DNA of 64,000 nucleotides from Congzhengia sp045635085 (GTDB lineage Bacteria > Bacillota > Clostridia > UBA1381 > UBA9506). The DNA lies in NCBI GenBank assembly GCA_045635085.1, contig JAZRBM010000005.1, forward strand, positions 62,001 to 126,000, read 5' to 3'. The stretch's first letter is position 1, and the number at the start of each line of letters is the position of its first letter. Below the pieces are notes generated by a model. The model was not told where the DNA came from, did no database searches, and was given only the letters and a program-made list of their open reading frames with translations. Positions 8,242 through 16,820 of the stretch are shown here, piece by piece. The position numbers and the translations under genes are program-made.

Positions 8242-8913
8242 TTACTCTTCTGTCTGACTCGGCTTTCTTACCATAGCATAGTGCATAACCGGACTTTTGG
8301 GTATCAGCTCTTTTTTTGACAATTCAAATCCAAAATGTTCATACAAAGAAACATTGGGTTCTTTATTTGTTTCAAGATATGTAACGATGTTTTCCTTGTC
8401 ACAAAATTCAAGCATAGGTCGCAGTAATCTTCCCGCAATACCTTTTCCTTGTGCACTTTTCTTAACGGAAAGGTTATACAGATACCAGTCAACATTTCCC
8501 GTAAATTCTTTTTTGAGATTCATTGCATAGGTTTCGTATGTAATAAGTCTTCGGATAATGGAAAATCCCGAATGAAGTATGAACTTCAATCCTCCGTTAG
8601 TGAGAAAAGGTAAAACTTTAGTGCCGTCAAACCCCATCGGAAGCCACACTGCGAAGCCGTTAAGCTCCTCACTGTCAGCATAGATAACGCCATCATCACT
8701 CATTGTTCTTAAGGATATTTCCATTATCTTTTCTGATACATATTCATCATATTTTCCGCCTAAAAACCAGTTGTGAAGCGGGTAATCACGATACGCATCG
8801 GCTGCAACTGATGCAAGCTCTTTTATTCTGTTTTCCGGCACGATATAGAGACCTGCTTTTTCTACCACTCTTTTTGCAAGAGGAATCTCTATTTTTCTTG
8901 CAAGATTATCCAT
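8242..8913 (-). CDS. GNAT-family N-acetyltransferase
   Basis: The 223-residue protein has the acetyl-CoA binding motif QGKGIAGRLL (about residue 158), preceded by the beta-strand LYNLSVKKS and followed by NVSLYEHFGFE, which is the usual order of the GNAT fold. The N-terminal 100 residues include the YPLHNWFLGGK segment often seen in GNAT proteins with broad small-molecule substrates. The acceptor substrate cannot be deduced. TAGGAGT precedes the ATG. It lies between the C26 lipoprotein gene (49 bp) and the PAP2 gene (108 bp). Confidence 0.9.
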   Translation of the reverse strand: MDNLARKIEIPLAKRVVEKAGLYIVPENRIKELASVAADAYRDYPLHNWFLGGKYDEYVSEKIMEISLRTMSDDGVIYADSEELNGFAVWLPMGFDGTKVLPFLTNGGLKFILHSGFSIIRRLITYETYAMNLKKEFTGNVDWYLYNLSVKKSAQGKGIAGRLLRPMLEFCDKENIVTYLETNKEPNVSLYEHFGFELSKKELIPKSPVMHYAMVRKPSQTEE

Positions 8914-8962
8914 ACAAACTTACTCCTACCATAATTTAATTTCCCAAGTTAGTTGTTAAAAC

Positions 8963-9955
8963 TTAACTTATCGTATCAATCAATGATTTAAATACAAGAA
9001 GAGCTGTATCATAATCCATAAAATTATCAGCATTATCTACACCCTTAAGATGTTTTACTACAGCAGCTTCAGGATGGAACTGAAAACCAATTATAAAGTC
9101 TTTTCCGGTGTGTTCAATAATTTCAATCATCTTTTCGGAATTAGTATCAACACTGCCGGATATAATCAGATTTGTACCATCAACATTTAAAACAGCCTGA
9201 TGATGCCATGAAGGACAACCGGTTAAAAGGTCATTCTGATAAATCTTATATGCGAGAGAATCTTTGACTATGGATACGTCATGAGGCACATAGTCTCTGT
9301 AAGATTCGGGAGTTGCCTTTTCGTTTCGATGCTGATACAGATACTCCTTGTTCAGATTACTGAAATGTACAGGAATATCTTGAATCATCTCTGCACCGCT
9401 AACAACCGCAAGCATCTGCATACCACGGCAGAAGCCAACTACTGCAATATTCTTTTCTATACAATAGGACATCAATATGTAGTCGGAAGTGTCTCTTGTT
9501 GCGTTAAAATCAATTTCTGCTTCTATTCCATGCCACGGTTCAGGTTTTGCATAAAGTGAAGAACTGATATCCTCACCACCGGTAAAAATTACAGCATCAA
9601 TTCCTTGCATAACATCTTCAACATTAGTATTTTCCCACAAATTTTCTTTAATGACATTTGCTGTTTCAAGTGTAAGTCCTCCGACCTCGTCACTACAGCC
9701 GAGAAGAGTATTCTCACTATCATATGTAAGGTAATCTGCCTTAATCTGTTCTAAAAGAACAGGTTTTCCACCGGCTTCCTTAACCGCATTAACAATATTT
9801 GTGTAAAATTCTGAATCGGTGTCTCCACGCCACGCAATACCTATAACAATTTCATCTGTTGACGGTTTTACTGTGCATCCTGCAACAACAAGACACAACG
9901 AGATAATTGCAATAATACTGATAAAAACTTTGAGTTTGCTGTTTCTAAAACTCAT
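8963..9955 (-). CDS. Class I glutamine amidotransferase-like (peptidase C26) lipoprotein
   Basis: The protein (330 residues) is a gamma-glutamyl hydrolase/C26-type enzyme. The nucleophile lies in VVGFCRGMQML and the His-Glu pair in GFQFHPEAAV, so the catalytic triad is complete; VIFTGGEDISS is the usual oxyanion-side loop. It differs from cytosolic PuuD-type enzymes in having a signal peptide with lipobox VVAGC, so it should act outside the membrane, perhaps on gamma-glutamyl peptides. I chose ATG 9955 (AAGGGG nine bases upstream, start directly followed by a lipoprotein signal) over the codon at 10009, which lies inside the preceding STAS gene. The gene follows the STAS gene in the same operon. 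Confidence 0.88.
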   Translation of the reverse strand: MSFRNSKLKVFISIIAIISLCLVVAGCTVKPSTDEIVIGIAWRGDTDSEFYTNIVNAVKEAGGKPVLLEQIKADYLTYDSENTLLGCSDEVGGLTLETANVIKENLWENTNVEDVMQGIDAVIFTGGEDISSSLYAKPEPWHGIEAEIDFNATRDTSDYILMSYCIEKNIAVVGFCRGMQMLAVVSGAEMIQDIPVHFSNLNKEYLYQHRNEKATPESYRDYVPHDVSIVKDSLAYKIYQNDLLTGCPSWHHQAVLNVDGTNLIISGSVDTNSEKMIEIIEHTGKDFIIGFQFHPEAAVVKHLKGVDNADNFMDYDTALLVFKSLIDTIS

Positions 9956-9995
9956 AGCATCTAACCCCTTCTTTATAGATTCCCGGAACCCCGTG

Positions 9996-10295
9996 TCACT
10001 CCTGATCAAGCATATCTGAAAGTCCGGTCATTTCAAAAACCTCACGAACCATATCATTTGCTTTTTCGATTCTCATTGTTCCTTGATGTGAATTTATTTT
10101 TTTGTACGCACCAAGCAGAACTCTGATTCCTGCCGAGGATATATATTCAACACCGGACATATCAAAAATAAGCTCTTTTGTATCTTCGGAAAGTTCATTT
10201 ACAACTGTCTCAAGGTTTGGTGCAGTTGTTGTATCGAGTCTTCCTGTAATTTCAAGAGTTACAAGTTCAAAATCTCTTTCCACATTGATTGTCAT
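9996..10295 (-). CDS. STAS-domain anti-sigma factor antagonist
   Basis: This 99-residue STAS protein has ITGRLDTTTAPNLE near residues 17-30 and the phospho-acceptor motif YISSAGIRVLL near 51-61. It is clearly related to the STAS protein at 417-713 (same length and same motif order), so the two are paralogues in two neighbouring operons. It should act as a phosphorylation-switched partner of a serine kinase or anti-sigma factor. An AAAGGAGG site lies before the ATG. It lies between the broken acyltransferase gene (49 bp) and the C26 lipoprotein gene (40 bp). Confidence 0.93.
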   Translation of the reverse strand: MTINVERDFELVTLEITGRLDTTTAPNLETVVNELSEDTKELIFDMSGVEYISSAGIRVLLGAYKKINSHQGTMRIEKANDMVREVFEMTGLSDMLDQE

Positions 10296-10344
10296 GGAAA
10301 TCCTCCTTTAACATATGTTATTTCCTCACAGTTTACAAAATCCG

Positions 10345-11634
10345 TTACTTCTCACCAATAGGTGCACTTTCCAGTTTAGATATCGGAAGGTGGTTTTTAT
10401 ATATTCCATGAATTTTGTAAGGTATTTTCTCTTCATCTAGAATTTGGCAGAAGCAATCTATATACTTCTTTTTCTTGTTCATTTGCATAAGAGTTATACA
10501 AAAATTATCTCCTACATCTAAAACCTCAAATAAAAGATGTGCATCGGTGATAATATGTGCTCTTTCTACATATTCTGTCATTCCGCCCCAATCTTCTCTG
10601 CCCATATAATTTATCAGGAAAGAGTTGTGAACATCAGGAACACGATGACTGTTTTTCTTTGCATATTTATTCTTCTCTTTAAGACCTTTCACATTATCTA
10701 TGCCATCGGCATACACATAGAATTTTTTAAGAGTATCATAAGCATACTCAGGTTGAATCTATAAGTGTGTTGCGCCTCTGATAACCGTGCAGATTTTATC
10801 AATCGACCATGTTTGAGCATGGTGAGGAATAAGGCAGAAAATATGTGAAAGCAAATCATGATATGTCTTTGAACATCCCACAGAATTTCTGTAATTATGG
10901 TTTGTTTCCACACGAAACGGAAGTCGGTTTTTAGGCAGTGCTCTGTTAAGTGCCTTAACCATAATAGCCGCAACCACTGACATTGGGCTTCCGTCATTTT
11001 CACTTACATATCTCATCAGTTCGCTTTTGGGGATTTCAAATTCGTAATGAACACTGTCGCTGAAAACAAGATTACCAAAGCCAAAAAGATATTCTAACCC
11101 TGGAAACCACACTTCATCTTTTTTTATACTTCCCAAAGGAGCATCATTCGGTAAGTCTTCCGGCTTTGGATATGCATATTCTTCAGGTAACACCGGCGAA
11201 TCTGCCATCAATGTAGAACCGGGATTTGGCTTTACATCATAACGTGCACAAATGTATTCATATACTGTAGTCTTAATCCAAAGGAAAGTGCCGCATCCGC
11301 CGCACATTCCGTGATACATATTGAAATAAATACAATTTCCCTCATACTCAATACTGCAAGGCTGATAATTTACGGCTTCGGAAAATAAATACGTTTTTTC
11401 CTTGGACACCGCACTTACGCTGACAGTTCTCGGATTAGGAATTAAATCCACACCGCCATCTTCATCAATATGAATCTGTTTCGAATAATAAGGAAATCTC
11501 TTAAAAGCTTTTTGAGCTGATGTTGTCAGCACTTTTGAGTCAACAGTATCTTTCATTACTACTTTTACTCGGATATTGAAAGTAATAAATTGGTTTGATT
11601 CGTGAAGTAAATACGCATCAGGTGAATATTTCAT
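10345..11634 (-). pseudogene. Condensation/acyltransferase-like gene interrupted by one in-frame TAG
   Basis: Two open segments on the minus strand, 11634-10759 and 10758-10345, are in the same reading frame and are separated only by a TAG codon at 10759-10761. The reading across is RGATHL-stop-IQPEYAYDTLKKFYV, and the downstream part continues as a plausible protein to a normal stop, giving 429 residues in total. The N-terminal half has FNMYHGMCGGCGTFLW and NRLPFRVETNHNYRNS, which fit alcohol acetyltransferase/condensation-fold proteins of this size, although the usual HHxxxD is here MYHGMCG. A CAG-to-TAG change is the simplest cause. TAG serves as a normal stop elsewhere in the window (38042, 39290). 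GGAGGTG precedes the ATG. Sequencing error or readthrough cannot be excluded. Confidence 0.75.
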
Positions 11635-11657
11635 TTTGCACCTCCAAAGTTTGTATT

Positions 11658-13745
11658 TTATTTAAGTGCCACATACTGTGCATATTTATTAAGAACAGAT
11701 GCAAAGTAAATTCGGCTAACCTGTTCATCAGGAGCAAGTGTACTGATTGTATGTCCTGACATTATTCCGCTGCCACAGGTCCATTGTAATGCAGGTATAG
11801 CATAGTCGCTTACAGAGAAAACATCTTCATAGCTTAAGATATTAGTGTTTTCTCCGATACTGACATCAATATTTTCGCTTTTTGCATAACGCCAGAGAAT
11901 GGCGGCAAGCTGTTCACGTGTCAGTGTGTCTCTGGGAGCAAAGCTGCTTTCCGAACAGCCGTTTACGATTTTTACAGCTGCAGCCCAGCGGATTGCTTCA
12001 GCATAGGGTGTTTCGGCTGATACATCATCAAATTTCATTGCAAAGTTAACAATGGGACTGTCCTCCATATTCCAAAGAGCAACTATTGCTTCTGCTCTTG
12101 TTACAGCTTTGTCCTCGTTGTCTGCATTTTCATAGCCGTCCGTAAAAGTAATTCTGTTTACAACATCCTTATATTCTTCACCGATAACACCATTTAAGTT
12201 ATCTGTGATATACCTTTCTAAAACCTCAACATCAAGCATTCCTTCGCTTTCAACGACTTTCGCATCCTTAAACATAGACATTCCGCTTCCAAAATTAAGG
12301 ATGTAATAGTCAGCAGCTGCCAAAATATACTTTCTGTCAAGTTCAAGTGCTTTATAATTTCCGCTTTCTTTATCCAAAACCTTAACATTGTACACACGGT
12401 AGTCTCCATCAACTTTAGTGAAAAATCCATTTTCATCGACTTTTATGGATGACGGTATTGATTTGTTAACAGAGAAGGTTATACCTGACATATGCGGAAA
12501 AGCACCATCTTCTTCAGGGTAAGATATCATACTCATTTCAAGCATATCAAGTAGTACCTGTCCCGTAACCTCTGCTGTTACAATGCGATTGTTGAAAGGG
12601 AAAACCGAGTATATATCATTAAAAGTCATATCACCTGATTTAATTGGTGCACGCAATCCACCACCGTTAACATAAGACACATCTGCGTTTGTTACAAAGA
12701 AAAGTGCATCGGAGCATAAATTGCCAAGATTAGTTTCCGAAGTTCTTACAAGTCTTACGCCTTCTTCGTCATGAGTAATAAGCTCAACCTTGCTTTCACC
12801 GATTTTTCTGTTGCCGAGTTCAGCGTAGCCTTCATTTATTTCTGCTATATAAGCATCAACATCTGCATCAGTCTTAGTATAAGTCTCAGTTTCGATAAGT
12901 TCTGTGTCAAATTCTCCATTTGCAATAGTAAGCTTACCGATATTCTCAAAACCTGTACCGGTAGATGTTAGCAAAACATCGTCACCGCTTTTATCTTTTA
13001 TAATCTTTTCTTCAATTACAGAATGAGAATGGGCATCAAGAACCACATCAAGTCCATCGGTGTTTTCTATAATATCGGTAATATCATTTAATTTTCCAGA
13101 CTCATCATATCCGACATGAGAAAGCGCAATTACATAATCTGCACCTGCTTTGGTTGCTTCGTCAATATTTTCCTGCACCACCTCGTGCAATCTTGATTCG
13201 TTAAAGGTGTAGATAATTTCTCCGTTTTCACTTTTAAACTGTGACGGACGTGCTGAGGTAATTGTTTCCGGTGTGGTAATACCGATATACGCAATATCAA
13301 TGTCTCCGTAGGAAACTATAGTAAATGGTTCAAAATATGTTTTTTCTTCGCCAATTTTTGCAAAGTTACAAGATATGTACTTTGTTTCCGATAGTTCATA
13401 AAGCTCTGTAAGTCTGGAAATAGTGTAATCAAACTCGTGATTTCCAAGGGCTATCGCATCATATCCCACAAGGTTCATAAGTTCTACAATGTATTCGCCC
13501 TTTGATACAGCTCCAAGTGTTCCGCCCTGGACAAAGTCACCCGAAGATACCACACCTACATATTCGTATTCAGACTTAAGCTCATTTTTCATTGCAGCAA
13601 GCTTGGAGTACCCCTCGACTGCACAATGAACATCATTTTCGTATAGAATTACAATGGTTTCAGAATCCTTTGCAAAAACAACGGCATTTAATGAGCATAA
13701 CACCATACAAATGCAAACAATACAAGATAACAGTCTTTTTTTCAT
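11658..13745 (-). CDS. SLH-anchored 5'-nucleotidase / metallophosphatase
   Basis: The protein (about 695 residues) has a signal peptide ending near AFA-K (residue 25), a calcineurin-like metallophosphatase domain (about 28-250, with ILYENDVHC, SSGDFVQGG, ALGNHEFDY and LDAHSHS as metal ligands), a 5'-nucleotidase C-terminal domain (about 310-500, with VNGGGLRAPI) and two to three SLH repeats to the end (TRAEAIVALWNM, LTREQLAAILWRY, VSRIYFASVLNKY). It should be secreted, bound to the cell wall and release phosphate from nucleotides. ATG 13745 has AGGAG 11 bases upstream; an in-frame TTG at 13751 is an alternative start. It is the first gene after the Pho-box-like promoter at 13781-13816, which fits phosphate scavenging. 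Confidence 0.95.
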   Translation of the reverse strand: MKKRLLSCIVCICMVLCSLNAVVFAKDSETIVILYENDVHCAVEGYSKLAAMKNELKSEYEYVGVVSSGDFVQGGTLGAVSKGEYIVELMNLVGYDAIALGNHEFDYTISRLTELYELSETKYISCNFAKIGEEKTYFEPFTIVSYGDIDIAYIGITTPETITSARPSQFKSENGEIIYTFNESRLHEVVQENIDEATKAGADYVIALSHVGYDESGKLNDITDIIENTDGLDVVLDAHSHSVIEEKIIKDKSGDDVLLTSTGTGFENIGKLTIANGEFDTELIETETYTKTDADVDAYIAEINEGYAELGNRKIGESKVELITHDEEGVRLVRTSETNLGNLCSDALFFVTNADVSYVNGGGLRAPIKSGDMTFNDIYSVFPFNNRIVTAEVTGQVLLDMLEMSMISYPEEDGAFPHMSGITFSVNKSIPSSIKVDENGFFTKVDGDYRVYNVKVLDKESGNYKALELDRKYILAAADYYILNFGSGMSMFKDAKVVESEGMLDVEVLERYITDNLNGVIGEEYKDVVNRITFTDGYENADNEDKAVTRAEAIVALWNMEDSPIVNFAMKFDDVSAETPYAEAIRWAAAVKIVNGCSESSFAPRDTLTREQLAAILWRYAKSENIDVSIGENTNILSYEDVFSVSDYAIPALQWTCGSGIMSGHTISTLAPDEQVSRIYFASVLNKYAQYVALK

Positions 13746-13780
13746 AGTCAAAAACTCTCCTAATAATATTTTATTTTGTT

Positions 13781-13816
13781 ATTTTATCAGACTATCTATG
13801 ACAAACCTATGACAAA
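13781..13816 (-). promoter_or_regulatory. Pho-box-like promoter of the 5'-nucleotidase operon
   Basis: On the minus strand the two TTTGTCATA units are at 13808-13816 and 13797-13805 (11-bp register), then 10 bp, then -10 TAAAAT at 13781-13786. The start codon is 36 bp downstream. It is the same arrangement as upstream of the diguanylate cyclase and guanine deaminase genes, and here the target is an enzyme typical of Pho regulons. Confidence 0.82.
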
Positions 13817-13823
13817 CTTAAAT

Positions 13824-13859
13824 TAAAATAAAAAAATTACGGTCGGATAATTCCGACCG
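13824..13859 (-). terminator. Intrinsic terminator after the two-component operon
   Basis: A perfect 8-bp stem, CGGTCGGA / TCCGACCG (13840-13847 and 13852-13859) with a 4-base loop, is followed on the minus strand by TAATTTTTTTATTTT. It starts 9 bp after the stop of the response regulator gene and ends just before the next Pho-box-like promoter. Confidence 0.9.
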
Positions 13860-13868
13860 CAAACCGAT

Positions 13869-14648
13869 TTATTGATTTGTTTCAAGCAGCAGAGCGAGAG
13901 TATCTTCTGCCCATGAATACTGTGTCATATACTCACCGTGAAACTGAGGCTTCCCGGTTTTCAAAAAGTTGTGATAATCACAGTTGATTCTTGAAGGCTC
14001 AATTCTGTAATTGTATCCGTCCTGGCAAAAAACGTTTTCTGCACCAACCTGTGCAAGTGCTTTTTTCAGGTCACCTACAAGATGCCTTAAATAATCCATA
14101 TTTTTAACATCGTCTGTGTTTTCAGGCCACATAACGGCACATATTTGCTTTCCGGTCATCCCGGCGCCGTTTCTGTCAACAAGCACAGCGAAAAGTTCTT
14201 TTGCCTTTGTCCGCTTAAAGGTAAGTGCCTCTCCGTTTTTTAAAACCTCGAAGTTTCCGAAGCATTTAACATCAAGAAGCGACACATTCGGATTTTTGCT
14301 CTTTATATGGTCAATTTCTTTTTGAACAGCCTCCGGTGTTATTGGTTTCATAAGATATCCGCTGCACCTTAATTGTATAGCGTTTAATGCATACTCCTCA
14401 TAACCTGTACAGAAAACAATTTTACATTCCGGATGAATCCTGGTAATCTTTTCAGCTAAGGCAAGACCGCCCATACCACGCATATTTATATCAAGAAAGG
14501 CTACATCTAAGCGATTTTCAGAAATCCACTCCAAAGCGGCAGAGCAGACAGAAAAATCATAGACTTCTTTTATATCAGGTGAAGCCTTAACAATATCTGT
14601 AAGAGCTTTAAGCATTGGTCTTTCATCATCTACTGTTATCGCTATCAT
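13869..14648 (-). CDS. Response regulator with winged-helix (SARP-like) output domain
   Basis: The 259-residue protein has a receiver domain (1-120) with the acidic pair in VDDERPM, the phospho-acceptor Asp in VAFLDINMRGMGG (about residue 55), Thr/Ser in FCTGYEE and Lys in GYLMKPI. The C-terminal part (about 130-250: FGNFEVLKNGEALTFKRTK, LLWP-like AVMWPEN, LRHLVGDLKKAL) is the winged-helix domain found in SARP/BTAD-type regulators rather than LytTR. It overlaps the sensor kinase gene by 23 bp, so the two form a cognate pair; the kinase is LytS-type, so the output domain is not the one normally found with it. Target genes are unknown. Confidence 0.93.
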   Translation of the reverse strand: MIAITVDDERPMLKALTDIVKASPDIKEVYDFSVCSAALEWISENRLDVAFLDINMRGMGGLALAEKITRIHPECKIVFCTGYEEYALNAIQLRCSGYLMKPITPEAVQKEIDHIKSKNPNVSLLDVKCFGNFEVLKNGEALTFKRTKAKELFAVLVDRNGAGMTGKQICAVMWPENTDDVKNMDYLRHLVGDLKKALAQVGAENVFCQDGYNYRIEPSRINCDYHNFLKTGKPQFHGEYMTQYSWAEDTLALLLETNQ

Positions 14649-16488
14649 AATCCACAGCCTCCTTTGGTATTCTTATAGTTGCCTTTGTGCCTTTACCGAT
14701 TTTACTTTCTATGGTCAGCGTTCCACTGCACATTGCTTCAATTCGACCTCTTATGTTTTTTATCCCGACATGCTTGGATTCATCATATCCTGCATTCATA
14801 TCAAATCCAACACCGTCATCTGTTACCTCTACAACATATGAATCATCTGTCTCGTAAGCAGATATTGTAACTATTCCGCCTTCTTCAAGTCCCATAAGTC
14901 CGTGCTTTATGGCATTTTCTACAAGAGGCTGAATAGAAAGTGCAGGAAGAAGAAATTCTACAGAGCGAAGGTCGTATTGTATTGTCATATCAGGGAAACG
15001 AACCTGCTCAATATCGGTATAGTGCTTAACATGATTCATTTCCTGCGAAAATCTTATAGGCTTGGCATTATCGAGCTCGCTGAAGTTTCCCCTTAAATAC
15101 AAGCTGAAATTACGAACAAGCTTTGAAGCTTCTTTTGGTTCGGTGATACAAAGCTGTTCAATCGTTCCAAGTGTGTTATAGATGAAATGCGGCTGAATCT
15201 GACTTATCATAGTAGCTATACGACTTTCTGTAAGCTCCGCATTTAAAACTCTTTTTTCCATTTCAAGTTCTCTTGCTCTTATTGCTGCATTCAAGTTTTG
15301 CGGAACAACTTTTAAAAGCACAATTACAGAAACAATAAAAATAAGAATAAATACAATCTCTGAAATAATTCCGCCTGAAGCTAAGCCAAAAGCTATTCCT
15401 GCCACGTCAATTACAAACGAAATCATCGGAAGCATCGCAAAAGCTGATAGCATTTTTTCTTTTTTATCGCCTTTCGCAAAACGGATAGCAAGAAGAACTG
15501 TCATCACAATGCAAATCACGCTCTGCACAGACACCCATACAGGTAATGTGTCATAGAACTTGACATCGGAAACTGACGGAGAAAGTAAAATTACCAGATT
15601 TGAGAATAAAGCAAGAGCAGTAAGGCTATTGCTTAATTTTCTAAACTTGTCCTCAAACATAACTGCAATAAAAGCAGTTACACAGAGCATATAAAGCATC
15701 ATAGAGCCTATCACCATACGGGTGTTAAATTTAATTATTTCGCTAACGTACATAACTCCGTGAGCCTTAAATAAGAAGTATATTCCGGCAGAGAAAATTC
15801 CAAAGCCAACGAGCCACAGATTTTTACTTCCTTTGATATGAATGAGCATAGCGAATATCGCCGTACCTAAAATCATAAATGCAAACAAAATAAGTGCAAT
15901 ACCTAAAATTCTATCCGCACTGCCTCGGTTTAATGTATCTCTCTCAAAATCTGTTCCGCCATAAGTGCTTAAGTTGTTAAGAAAATCGTCAACTGCTCCG
16001 GGGTTTCCAAATTTATGGGGATTTTTTAGCTTGATTGTAATTTCTTCGGCACCCTTGCATTCATATCCGATATACATTTTACCGCACAGATCCTCGCCGA
16101 TAAGATTGCTTTCGGCATCAAAGGGGCGGAAAGTTTCTCCATCTTCCGAAATTTCACCGCCAATATGGTTAAAGTAAAATGCAAGAACAACGCCTTCATC
16201 TGCAATTCCTACAACCTCTCCATCGGTTGGAACGAAAAGTTCAAAATTACCTTTCAGCGTAACATCGCCCTTATCTGCAGGAATATGCTTTCCTTTGACA
16301 TATTCCTGCCAGTCACCGTCAGCTACTTTATACTCACCTTGAAATTCTGCGGAAAGATACATAGCATTCATTGCCTGACTTCCATATTGTCTTCCTGTAT
16401 ATACAAATGTACAAAGAACAATGGCAAGCAAAGAGATACATAAGCTTATAAATATTCTGTTTTTTAGTTTTTCTTTATTAGATTTCAT
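14626..16488 (-). CDS. LytS-type sensor histidine kinase with 7TM receptor region
   Basis: The protein (620 residues) starts with a membrane helix (about 10-30), an extracytoplasmic beta-rich region (about 40-190) and about seven helices (about 195-400) in the arrangement of 7TMR-DISM receptors. The kinase core has the phospho-acceptor His in ISQIQPHFIYNTLGTIEQL and an ATPase domain with NAIKHGL and VTDDGVGFDM. ATG 16488 was chosen because GGAGAG lies before it; the codon at 16506 has none. Its stop lies inside the response regulator gene. It is the penultimate gene of the long operon that starts at guanine deaminase, so it may sense an envelope or nutrient signal linked to the upstream exoproteins. 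Confidence 0.93.
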   Translation of the reverse strand: MKSNKEKLKNRIFISLCISLLAIVLCTFVYTGRQYGSQAMNAMYLSAEFQGEYKVADGDWQEYVKGKHIPADKGDVTLKGNFELFVPTDGEVVGIADEGVVLAFYFNHIGGEISEDGETFRPFDAESNLIGEDLCGKMYIGYECKGAEEITIKLKNPHKFGNPGAVDDFLNNLSTYGGTDFERDTLNRGSADRILGIALILFAFMILGTAIFAMLIHIKGSKNLWLVGFGIFSAGIYFLFKAHGVMYVSEIIKFNTRMVIGSMMLYMLCVTAFIAVMFEDKFRKLSNSLTALALFSNLVILLSPSVSDVKFYDTLPVWVSVQSVICIVMTVLLAIRFAKGDKKEKMLSAFAMLPMISFVIDVAGIAFGLASGGIISEIVFILIFIVSVIVLLKVVPQNLNAAIRARELEMEKRVLNAELTESRIATMISQIQPHFIYNTLGTIEQLCITEPKEASKLVRNFSLYLRGNFSELDNAKPIRFSQEMNHVKHYTDIEQVRFPDMTIQYDLRSVEFLLPALSIQPLVENAIKHGLMGLEEGGIVTISAYETDDSYVVEVTDDGVGFDMNAGYDESKHVGIKNIRGRIEAMCSGTLTIESKIGKGTKATIRIPKEAVDYDSDNSR

Positions 16489-16523
16489 AATAATCACTCT
16501 CCGCATACGGTATCTCTATCCGC

Positions 16524-16790
16524 TTATAATACACTCAATAACAATACAACACCTATTAAACAAATCGCACCTGCAATAGCAACATAAGAGAATATGCGTT
16601 TTGTGTTCCAATAGGAAAATGCCTCGCATATACAGACAACGCCTATAGCTATGCAGGTAATCAAATCTGCTGATTCAACTTTGCCGGCTCTTTCCAATGC
16701 CTGAAATATCACATATACTAAAAATGCTATTCCAGCAATAATGTCCATAATCTTTTGCAATATAGTTTTTTCGCTCCATTTTTGATCCAT
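16524..16790 (-). CDS. Small three-helix membrane protein
   Basis: The product (88 residues from ATG 16790; 94 if the ATG at 16808 is used) has three hydrophobic segments, around IMDIIAGIAFLVYVIF, LITCIAIGVVCICEAF and the C-terminal YVAIAGAICLIGVVLLL. No family is recognised. A weak GAGAG site precedes ATG 16790. It lies 30 bp after the SLH-NlpC gene and 35 bp before the sensor kinase gene. A role as an accessory of the kinase is possible but unsupported beyond position. Confidence 0.65.
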   Translation of the reverse strand: MDQKWSEKTILQKIMDIIAGIAFLVYVIFQALERAGKVESADLITCIAIGVVCICEAFSYWNTKRIFSYVAIAGAICLIGVVLLLSVL

Positions 16791-16820
16791 ACTTAATCTC
16801 TCTTTCATATGTATATTTTA

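Noticed and set aside
10759..10761. TAG as a recoded sense codon (for example pyrrolysine)
   Set aside because: TAG is the natural stop of at least two other genes in the window and no recoding signal is visible; a nonsense mutation is simpler.
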